A stretch of 30,024 bases of DNA. Origin: Candidatus Zhuqueibacterota bacterium. GTDB taxonomy: Bacteria > Zhuqueibacterota > Zhuqueibacteria > Residuimicrobiales > Krinioviventaceae. The DNA lies in the NCBI GenBank assembly GCA_003854995.1, contig RQOI01000367.1, forward strand, positions 1 through 30,024, in the 5' to 3' direction. The stretch's first letter is position 1. Every line of letters starts with the position of its first letter. The notes under the pieces are model-generated. The model made no database searches, was not told the DNA's origin, and was given only the letters and a program-made list of their open reading frames with translations. A program made the translations under genes and the position numbers. Positions 23,610 to 30,024 of this stretch are shown here, in pieces.

Positions 23610-25859
23610 TTATTTGACCAAAGTCAAGCGACATGATTCGACGTAATCCTCGGCAGCCATGCGCAGCAGGTAAACGCCTGATCCGACCTGCATGCCGAAA
23701 TCATCGCGCGTGTCCCATGCGACAGAATGCTGGCCGGCGCTCCGCTCGCCGCGCACGAGCTGCCTGATCCGTCCGCCCTTCAGGTCATAGACTGCAATGT
23801 CCACCTGCGCTGCTCTGGGCATCTGGTAGTCGATCCGGGTGCCGGCGTTGAACGGATTGGGGTAATTGGGCGCCAGATCAAAGTCGCAGGGTGCTGACGA
23901 TGAGCGAGCGACGCTCAGATACGACTGCACCGATATGGGGGCGCTGAACTCGCTCTTGCCGTCCAGCGCGATCGTCTCCAGCCGGTAAAAGTAGAGTCCA
24001 GCCTGGTCCAGCACGTCGGTGAATTGATAGCTGGCCATCGCGTGATTCTCAGCCTCTAGCAGCGCCGCATTTCTTCTCTCATAGGGTCCGGCCGCATGGC
24101 TTCTGTGGATGTTATAGCCGGCACAATCGACCTCACCCCGCGTCTGCCACTGCAGGCAAATGCCGGCCTCGCACTCGTGACCCGTGAAAGAGAGCAGCTC
24201 GACGCCGATGGGATCTTCGCCGGTGATCAGTTCAATGCCGGCCCCGGTCCCGAGATTGCGGGAGTATTGTCTGTCGATGGCGTTATTCCAGTGTTCATGT
24301 ACGCCCAGACTGGTCAAGATAGAGCCATCGTTCTCCGGATCATAGCTGATGCCCGCCGGCCAGTTTGCCACGTCGGCCGCCTGATGCAGATAGTCATCGA
24401 CGCCGTCCATCTGCGGATAAGAACCGAACGGATTGCCAGTGATGTACTCCGCCTTGAGGAAATCAAAAGCGACCGATTCGATCGCCACCGGATCCTGGGA
24501 AGCAAAGATGGAGGAGGTCCAGTCGCTGTTGAACGGCGCGATGGACCATTTTGTCGGTGGGTCAACAGCCTCGGAACCGGCCCAGAGCCCATCGAGCAGA
24601 TAGAATAGATTCTTGCCGCCCAGTATCTCGTGTCCCATCAGATCAACCTGCACGCGATAGAGTCCCATGCCAAAGCGAGTGTTGCCCGCATTCACCTCAT
24701 CCGGATTGACCAGTCCCATATGCAGCTGTTTGGCGTCCGCGCGACAATGGGAGCCAAAATGATTTTTAGCGAACAGGCTGATCCCCGCCCTGGCGTGCGC
24801 TTTCAAGGCCGGGATATTGATCATGTACTCGACATCCTCAAAGACCGTGTAAAGACAATCTTCTGTCACTGGCTCGCCGTCTGCGGCGTTGCTCCACGAG
24901 CCGGTTCGCAGCACACTGCCGCGATCGGAATAGAAAATGCGCGGCGTTGTGCCTGCGACCACTTTCACCCTGCCCTTCTCCGCACCATAGTCGTGATCCA
25001 GATAGTTCACGTTTGGAAATTCAGCGTGCCAGAGGTCATAGCAGTGCTTATAGATGTGCTTCATGGGATCGCCGACAAAAATGTCGGTTTGACTGACGCC
25101 GACGACATTGACCAGCTGTCGCAAGACGGCGAGCACGACGTGCGGCGATGTTTCTGATACGCCATAGTAGCTGTTTTGCACGACGGAAAGATTCGTCGGA
25201 TTGAAATTTCCCGTCCAGCTGCTGGTCGCGTTGGTTTTAATCAATATTTTTTCGCCGGCAGCATAGCCGATCGAACCTTTGCCGTGATTCTGATTATAGT
25301 ATTGGAAGAGGGCGCCCCAGGCGGCGGCATCTGTAGAGACATTGGTGAGCCTTTGGATCGCCGTCGACACCATCTGATCGATGACTTGCTGGTCATTATT
25401 AGAACTCAGGAACCAGCCATCGCCATAGCTGTTCGTACAATTCTCGTCCGTGGCATCTGGATCATGAATCCAGACCACGCGTCCCGGAAAAATCCCTTTC
25501 GCGACACCCATCGGCTCGTTAGCAGCCTGTGCGACCGAGACATAGCTCGAATAGGCCGGCGCGGGTCGGTCCGCTATCGTGATCGTGAGGAAACCGGCGA
25601 GCAGTCCCACAAGAAGGAAGGAGGAGGCCATGCCATATCTTGCCTGGCGAAAGCGCGCCGTTGATTTTCTCAGCACCGCGGCGCAACTCGTGAGCCCGAT
25701 CAGATACATCACAAAACTGGATGCGATCGGCGCCGCCGCGCGCATGCAGGGATAGGTCGCCCGGCTGGGTTTCGGGATGACACGAATGAGAAACCACAAA
25801 AGGGCGCTCATCCCGGTGATGAAATAGCACAGTCTCTGATAGATCGATCTCTTTTGCAT
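23610..25859 (-). CDS. DUF362 domain protein with N-terminal membrane segments and T9SS tail
   Basis: Protein of 749 residues. I chose the ATG at 25859, which follows AGAGGAAG; a longer frame to 25922 lacks this. The N-terminus has three hydrophobic segments (ITGMSALLWFLIRVI, PIASSFVMYLIGLTSCAAV, SSFLLVGLLAGFLTITI). Then comes a DUF362-type domain: GIFPGRVVWIHDPDATDE, EKILIKTNATSSW, SPHVVLAVLRQLVN, MINIPALKAHARAGISLFAKNH and FASQDPVAIESVAFDFL. No CxxCxxC ferredoxin motif is seen, although many DUF362 proteins have one. An FN3-like segment (GVELLSFTGHECEAGICLQW) and a T9SS tail (LAPNYPNPFNAGTRIDY... to VESCRLTLVK) close it. Function is unknown. The mix of membrane segments with a T9SS signal is odd. 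Confidence 0.85.
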   Translation of the reverse strand: MQKRSIYQRLCYFITGMSALLWFLIRVIPKPSRATYPCMRAAAPIASSFVMYLIGLTSCAAVLRKSTARFRQARYGMASSFLLVGLLAGFLTITIADRPAPAYSSYVSVAQAANEPMGVAKGIFPGRVVWIHDPDATDENCTNSYGDGWFLSSNNDQQVIDQMVSTAIQRLTNVSTDAAAWGALFQYYNQNHGKGSIGYAAGEKILIKTNATSSWTGNFNPTNLSVVQNSYYGVSETSPHVVLAVLRQLVNVVGVSQTDIFVGDPMKHIYKHCYDLWHAEFPNVNYLDHDYGAEKGRVKVVAGTTPRIFYSDRGSVLRTGSWSNAADGEPVTEDCLYTVFEDVEYMINIPALKAHARAGISLFAKNHFGSHCRADAKQLHMGLVNPDEVNAGNTRFGMGLYRVQVDLMGHEILGGKNLFYLLDGLWAGSEAVDPPTKWSIAPFNSDWTSSIFASQDPVAIESVAFDFLKAEYITGNPFGSYPQMDGVDDYLHQAADVANWPAGISYDPENDGSILTSLGVHEHWNNAIDRQYSRNLGTGAGIELITGEDPIGVELLSFTGHECEAGICLQWQTRGEVDCAGYNIHRSHAAGPYERRNAALLEAENHAMASYQFTDVLDQAGLYFYRLETIALDGKSEFSAPISVQSYLSVARSSSAPCDFDLAPNYPNPFNAGTRIDYQMPRAAQVDIAVYDLKGGRIRQLVRGERSAGQHSVAWDTRDDFGMQVGSGVYLLRMAAEDYVESCRLTLVK

Positions 25860-26082
25860 GGCATGCTTCCTCTCGTTCGCGACACTTTTCGTCTCATTTT
25901 TCAGGTCTGCTGCCAGGGACAAGGTGCGTAACTGCCTGCAAGGTCTTGTAATCTGAACTGAATTCGCTGATTCTTATATTTATTCGGCAAAAAAGAGATT
26001 TTGCGGAAAAGGCAGACAGCATATTGTCAGCCCAATTTCTCATTCAGTGCGGCTGCGACTTCGGCCACATGAGAATTTCACC

Positions 26083-26110
26083 GAGCTGAACATCGCCGCA
26101 GCTTCAGCTC
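26083..26110 (-). terminator. Hairpin downstream of the methyltransferase gene
   Basis: GAGCTGAA (26083-26090) and TTCAGCTC (26103-26110) pair perfectly around a 12-base loop, starting 16 bases after the stop at 26126. There is no U-tract, so this is a possible but not typical intrinsic terminator. Confidence 0.35.
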
Positions 26111-26125
26111 GTCGCGCGGTGTTGC

Positions 26126-26947
26126 TCATTCATCCACGCCCGCCTGCACACCCACGCTCGCATCGTAGAGGTTGATCGCCTCTTTGTCGGTGCGTTCGGC
26201 GATGGCGCGGACAAAGCCGATGTATCTGCCGTGGTCAGCTTCCAGGGCCTGCCAATCAGAGGGAAATATCCTTTTGCCCGCCTCTTCCAGCGCCTTTTCA
26301 AAATCCCGCCAATAGCGCCAGCCGTCCGCGAGCGTATCCGCTCTCACATTCGCCACCTTGCCGCAGCGACTCCACAGCTGCCGCCACCAGGCCGCTGTTT
26401 TGAAACTCCAGCATTCGTCCTCCCAGAACACTTTGCCGCTCGCCTGCGGCGCTGCGAGATGCTCCGGGACTTGATCGATCTCCTGCATGAGGCCCGGGAC
26501 GGCGATGCCGACCATGCCACCTGGACAAAGGAAGCGGCTCAGGTAGCCGAGGTAGAGCTCATCCGTGCCCCAATAGTGGTAGGCGTCGACCGAGACGATG
26601 GCGTCAAAAAAGCCCTGCGCAAAGGGCAACGAATGCGCCTCTGCCCGCAGCGGAAAGACCAGCGCCTCCACTCCCGCTTGCCGAGCTCTTTGCCAGTTGT
26701 GATCAGGCGTGATCCACAGATCGCTCGCCCACACGGTCACGCCGTATTCTCGCGCGAGGAAAATGCTGCTCATGGCCCGGCCGCAGCCCAGGTCGAGCAC
26801 GCGCATGCCGGACTCGAGGGGCAAGTCCTTAGTCAACCACTCCATCAACTGCAGCGCATTGGGTCCCATCTGGTTTTCCAGCACCCATGCCGGATCGTAC
26901 TGATTAGCCCGCGGAAACTCGGCGTGCGAAAGGGTCGTGCTCGTCAT
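26126..26947 (-). CDS. SAM-dependent methyltransferase
   Basis: Class I Rossmann-fold methyltransferase of 273 residues. ATG 26947 follows AGAGAGGAAA; an in-frame upstream start at 26983 lacks a good site. Motif I is MRVLDLGCGRAMSSIFLA (48-65), the acidic motif II region is TVWASDLW, and motif IV is FFDAIVSVDAYHYWG, with a following LCPGGMVGIAVPG. The Trp-rich C-terminal part (DECWSFKTAAWWRQLW and WRYWRDFEKALEE) probably shapes the substrate pocket; similar sequences occur in small-molecule methyltransferases. The substrate cannot be read. Cytoplasmic. It is followed by a hairpin and transcribed alone or with the racemase-family gene upstream (159 bp gap). Confidence 0.87.
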   Translation of the reverse strand: MTSTTLSHAEFPRANQYDPAWVLENQMGPNALQLMEWLTKDLPLESGMRVLDLGCGRAMSSIFLAREYGVTVWASDLWITPDHNWQRARQAGVEALVFPLRAEAHSLPFAQGFFDAIVSVDAYHYWGTDELYLGYLSRFLCPGGMVGIAVPGLMQEIDQVPEHLAAPQASGKVFWEDECWSFKTAAWWRQLWSRCGKVANVRADTLADGWRYWRDFEKALEEAGKRIFPSDWQALEADHGRYIGFVRAIAERTDKEAINLYDASVGVQAGVDE

Positions 26948-27074
26948 TTTTTTCCTCTCTCCGCTTCGGACGGATGTCCTCATTCATGGTTACAAAAAGG
27001 TTTCTGTATAAAGATCCAACAAAATATAGCCTCGCGCTAAGCCGTAAAGCCGCAGAGAATAAGGCAGCTGGATT

Positions 27075-27094
27075 AAAATAAAAACCGGGCGCCC
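27075..27094 (-). terminator. Possible intrinsic terminator after the racemase-family gene
   Basis: On the minus strand a GGGCGCCC palindrome (27087-27094) is followed by GGTTTTTATTTT. The GC core has little room for a loop, so the stem must use flanking A/T pairs; this makes the call tentative. Confidence 0.35.
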
Positions 27095-27106
27095 AAAGAT
27101 TTTTTT

Positions 27107-27802
27107 TCATGGCTCGATGCAATAACGAATGATGCTCTGACAGTGAATGTCGGCCGTGTTCAGAAAAGGGATGCCAAACCGGCTTTCCGTCAACAGCAGC
27201 GGCAGCTCGGTGCAGCCGAGGACGAGCGAGTCGATGCCCTCGGCTTGCACCATTCTCTCGACAATGGCCAGGAACGCGGTCCGCGTCGATTCGCGCACTA
27301 GCCCCAATTCCAGTTCAGAGAATATCTTTTCATGTATCAGCTCTCGTTCCGCCTCAGTCGGGACGACGATTTCTACGCCGTTGGCGAGAAAGGGCGACTT
27401 GTAAAAATCGTGCTCCATCGTCAGCCTGGTGCCCAGCAGACCGATTCGGCGCAAGCCCATCTCTCGGACCCGGTCGCACGTCGCCGTGACGATGCTCAGC
27501 AGGGGCATCGGCGACACGTCCTGCAGGCGATCAAAGACAATGTGCGGCGTATTGGAAGCTATGGCGGCGAACTCGGCGCCGGCGCGCTGCAGCGCGTCGA
27601 TCTTTGCCAGCAGCCATTCGGCCAGTCCGGGCCAGTCCTCGGACCTGGCAAAGTGCACGATCTCGTGCATGTTCACGCTATAAAGAATCAGCTGCGGATA
27701 AGCCAGGTCAGCGTAGGTCGTATTGAAGGCATGCATGATATTCTGATAATAGTAGAGCGTCGATTCCGGGCCGACTCCGCCGATGAGGCCGATGGTTTTC
27801 AT
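27107..27802 (-). CDS. Aspartate/glutamate racemase family protein
   Basis: Protein of 231 residues, normal for the family. ATG 27802 follows AAAAGGAG. The N-terminus KTIGLIGGVGPESTLYYYQ is the family's first motif. The first catalytic position, Cys in classical Asp and Glu racemases, is Ser83 in AIASNTPHIVFD. The second is Cys197 in SLVLGCTELPLLL. The two-cysteine pair is therefore incomplete, as also in the YgeA-type branch, which uses Thr with Cys. It probably racemises an amino acid (Asp, Glu or another) or has a related isomerase role; the substrate is not readable. Cytoplasmic. The divergent oligopeptidase gene starts 137 bp away on the other strand, so promoters of both probably lie between them. 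Confidence 0.86.
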   Translation of the reverse strand: MKTIGLIGGVGPESTLYYYQNIMHAFNTTYADLAYPQLILYSVNMHEIVHFARSEDWPGLAEWLLAKIDALQRAGAEFAAIASNTPHIVFDRLQDVSPMPLLSIVTATCDRVREMGLRRIGLLGTRLTMEHDFYKSPFLANGVEIVVPTEAERELIHEKIFSELELGLVRESTRTAFLAIVERMVQAEGIDSLVLGCTELPLLLTESRFGIPFLNTADIHCQSIIRYCIEP

Positions 27803-27882
27803 GGTCGCTCCTTTTCCTTACGCTTCAAATGGCAATGACTGCTGAAATATAACCAATCGTGTCAACTGATACAAGATAACTG

Positions 27883-27911
27883 TTGCATTATTGCTGCATA
27901 AAAATTAAAAT
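27883..27911 (+). promoter_or_regulatory. Probable sigma-70-like promoter of the oligopeptidase gene
   Basis: TTGCAT (27883-27888) and TAAAAT (27906-27911) are separated by exactly 17 bases and lie 28 bases upstream of the ATG at 27940. Each box matches the bacterial consensus at four or five of six positions. Confidence 0.45.
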
Positions 27912-27939
27912 GCAGCTCACATAAAAAAGCAGGTGGATC

Positions 27940-30024
27940 ATGAATGCATTACACTCGTTCTGGCAGGTTTTCTTTTCCTTTTTATTCGTTGCCCTGCTCA
28001 CCGCCCAGGAAGCAGAGGATCGGCATCTCTGGCTCGAAGAGATCGACAGCGAGCGCGCGCTGGCGTGGGTGAACGCGCAAAACCAGCGCAGCGTGACTGC
28101 GCTGCAGCAGCATGGCGAATTTCAAGGGTTGTACAACCGGATTCTCGCTGTGCTCGATTCTGAGGAAAAAATCGCCTCGCCGACCATCATAGGCGACTAT
28201 ATCTATAATTTCTGGCAGGACGAAGCGCATGCGCGCGGCATCTGGCGGCGCATCCCGTTCGCGGGCTATTTCGACGAATCGATCGACTGGGAGACAGTGC
28301 TCGACCTCGATGAACTGGCGCAAAAAGAGGGCCTCAACTGGGCGTATAAAGGCGCCGCTTTTCTCCATCCAACCTTTGATCTGTGCATGGTCAACCTCTC
28401 GCGCGGCGGCGGCGACGCGATCGAATGCCGAGAATTCGATTTGGTGAAAAAAGAGTTTGTCCGGGACGGCTTTTTTCTTCCCCAAGCCAAGAGCGACGTG
28501 GCGTGGATCGACCGATCGACCGTGCTCGTCGCCACCGATTTTGGCGCCGGCACGACGACGACTTCGGGCTATCCCCGCATGGCAAAAATCTGGCGGCGCG
28601 GCACATCGCTCGCTGCGGCCGAGACGCTCTTGCAAGGCCAGGAGACGGACGTCCGGGTAGAAGGATTCGTCATCGAGACGCCGGAGCGAGCATATGTCAT
28701 GGCCTTCAGAGCCATCACCTTCTATACGTCGCAGAAATTTACCCTGGCCGATGGCGAGCTCGTCGAATTGCCGATGCCGCTGGACGCGCAGCTGGTGACC
28801 ATTTTCAAGAATCAGCTGCTGATAGAGTTGAAATCCGATTGGGAGGTCGAGGGTGCCCTCTACCCGGCGGGCTCACTCCTCAGCATCGACTATGACCGCT
28901 TTCTGCAGGGCGATCGTCGTTTTCAGACGATTTACGCGCCGGATGCGCGCGCCAGCCTGGCGCAGGTCGCAACGACGCAAAATTATCTGCTGCTCAACAA
29001 GCTCGTCAACGTGAAGAGCGAGCTGCACCGCTACGCCCTGCAGGATGGGGCATGGATCTCTGCGCCCGTCCATCTGCCCGACCACGGCGCGATCTCGGTG
29101 GTGGCGACCGAAAGGTTCTCGGACCGCTATTTTTTCCAATGCGCCGACTTTATTCATCCGACAACGCTCTACGCTGTGGCGGGCGAAAATCAGGAGATGC
29201 GGGTGGTGAAGAGACTGCCCCATTTTTTCAAGAGCGATCATCTGCAGGTCGAGCAATATGAGGTCGCCTCCAAAGACGGTGTATTGATACCCTATTTCAT
29301 CGTCTTTGACCGCGAGACAAAACTGGACGGCGCCAATCCGACGCTGCTCTACGGCTATGGCGGTTTTGAAATCCCCATGCAGCCGTCGTATGATGCGGTC
29401 CTCGGCGCCGCCTGGCTGGAGAAGGGCGGCGTCTATATTCGCGCCAACATCCGCGGCGGCGGCGAATTCGGGCCCAAATGGCACCGCGCCGCCCTGAAAG
29501 AAAATCGGCAGCGCGCCTACGACGATTTCATCGCCATTGCCGAGGATCTGATCCGCCGAAACATAACCTCGCCCGACCATCTCGGCATCATGGGAGGCAG
29601 CAACGGCGGACTGCTGGTCGGCGTCGCCTTCACCCAGCGGCCGGATCTCTTCAACGCCGTGGTCTGCTCGGCGCCGCTGCTCGACATGCAAAGATACAGC
29701 CAGCTGCCGCCCGGCGCCAGCTGGATGGCCGAATACGGCAATCCCGACATCCCGGAAGAGTGGGCGTACATTAAAAAATATTCGCCGTATCAGAATCTCG
29801 GCAAAGAAAAGAAGTATCCGCAGGTGCTTTTCACCACGACCACCCGCGACGACCGCGTCCATCCCGGCCATGCCCGCAAGATGGCCGCCAAGATGGAAGA
29901 GCTGGGACACCCCTGCTATTACTTTGAGAACACCGAAGGCGGCCACGGCGCCGGCGTCACCAACGAGCAGCGGGCCTTTATGCTGGCGATCGAGTTTGCG
30001 TATTTGCATGAAAGATTAAAGTGA
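27940..30024 (+). CDS. Exported prolyl oligopeptidase family serine peptidase (S9A)
   Basis: Serine peptidase of 694 residues that by family cleaves short peptides, typically after proline. ATG 27940 follows AGGTGG, and a signal peptide is visible (FWQVFFSFLFVALLTAQ), so it is probably periplasmic. The N-terminal propeller begins with DRHLWLEEIDSERALAWVN, the S9A hallmark. The C-terminal hydrolase domain has LLYGYGGFEIPMQPSYD, YIRANIRGGGEFGPKWH, the nucleophile Ser554 in GIMGGSNGGLLVGV, the Asp region TTTRDDRVHPGHARK (Asp637/638) and His669 in EGGHGAG. All triad parts are present and length is normal. The gene ends with TGA on the last base of the window. The extra long frame on the opposite strand is a shadow caused by GC-rich codons. 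Confidence 0.94.
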   Translation: MNALHSFWQVFFSFLFVALLTAQEAEDRHLWLEEIDSERALAWVNAQNQRSVTALQQHGEFQGLYNRILAVLDSEEKIASPTIIGDYIYNFWQDEAHARGIWRRIPFAGYFDESIDWETVLDLDELAQKEGLNWAYKGAAFLHPTFDLCMVNLSRGGGDAIECREFDLVKKEFVRDGFFLPQAKSDVAWIDRSTVLVATDFGAGTTTTSGYPRMAKIWRRGTSLAAAETLLQGQETDVRVEGFVIETPERAYVMAFRAITFYTSQKFTLADGELVELPMPLDAQLVTIFKNQLLIELKSDWEVEGALYPAGSLLSIDYDRFLQGDRRFQTIYAPDARASLAQVATTQNYLLLNKLVNVKSELHRYALQDGAWISAPVHLPDHGAISVVATERFSDRYFFQCADFIHPTTLYAVAGENQEMRVVKRLPHFFKSDHLQVEQYEVASKDGVLIPYFIVFDRETKLDGANPTLLYGYGGFEIPMQPSYDAVLGAAWLEKGGVYIRANIRGGGEFGPKWHRAALKENRQRAYDDFIAIAEDLIRRNITSPDHLGIMGGSNGGLLVGVAFTQRPDLFNAVVCSAPLLDMQRYSQLPPGASWMAEYGNPDIPEEWAYIKKYSPYQNLGKEKKYPQVLFTTTTRDDRVHPGHARKMAAKMEELGHPCYYFENTEGGHGAGVTNEQRAFMLAIEFAYLHERLK

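Noticed and set aside
28873..30009. A 378-residue minus-strand open frame
   Set aside because: It is the shadow of the prolyl oligopeptidase gene, whose triad and hallmark motifs are clear on the plus strand.
1..30024. A complete T9SS machinery or a defence island
   Set aside because: Only T9SS cargo tails are present, no secretion component was found, and apart from one toxin-antitoxin pair no defence-type gene was recognised.

Overview
The window looks like chromosomal sequence from an uncultured bacterium of the FCB superphylum (Calditrichota, candidate KSB1, Ignavibacteria or a relative). The main reason is that six different proteins end in the same roughly 80-residue type IX secretion (T9SS) C-terminal sorting domain, with the NYPNPFN signature, a GREVA-like centre and a final SGxYxYR...KKLxLxK. 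These proteins carry FG-GAP, VCBS, ASPIC/UnbV, YCF48-like, cohesin and dockerin modules, a combination common in those phyla. The sorting domain itself does not fix the phylum. No rRNA, tRNA, CRISPR array, transposase or phage gene was seen.

Layout. Positions 1-699 hold the 3' end of a YCF48-like propeller protein with a T9SS tail. Positions 831-2258 hold a Tat-exported Gfo/Idh/MocA oxidoreductase. Two convergent, broken carbohydrate-enzyme genes on the minus strand follow: a glucuronoyl-esterase-like pseudogene (2481-3387) and a GH106 rhamnosidase-like pseudogene (3415-5341). Upstream of these on the same strand lie four large secreted proteins (5354-16299). They are a double seven-bladed propeller with ASPIC/UnbV, a propeller plus cohesin-dockerin-cohesin, a degenerate metallopeptidase-like domain plus three FN3-like repeats plus cohesin-dockerin-cohesin, and a short four-repeat propeller. 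All four end in T9SS tails. Gaps in this minus-strand run are 12-117 nt, so part or all of it may be co-transcribed.

Positions 16876-20891 (minus) carry an intact esterase related to the pseudogene, a Tat-exported sugar isomerase/epimerase-type TIM barrel and a nucleotide-sugar dehydrogenase. Positions 21049-23456 hold a VapBC-type toxin-antitoxin pair, a DUF3795 protein, a small predicted lipoprotein and a small membrane protein. Positions 23610-27802 hold a DUF362 protein with a T9SS tail, a methyltransferase and an aspartate/glutamate racemase-family protein, all minus. Positions 27940-30024 hold an exported prolyl oligopeptidase on the plus strand, whose stop codon is the last base of the window.

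How the genes may work together. The exported oxidoreductase, exported isomerase-like protein, esterase and the (former) rhamnosidase suggest periplasmic or surface processing of plant-type glycans. The neighbouring T9SS proteins look like surface-displayed binding or scaffold proteins. The most notable points are two T9SS proteins with a recently duplicated cohesin-dockerin-cohesin block, a metallopeptidase-like domain that has lost its zinc ligands, and a clustering of internal deletions in 2.5-5.3 kb. These deletions could be real decay or an assembly problem. Two diverged copies of an intergenic inverted-repeat element lie next to these genes.
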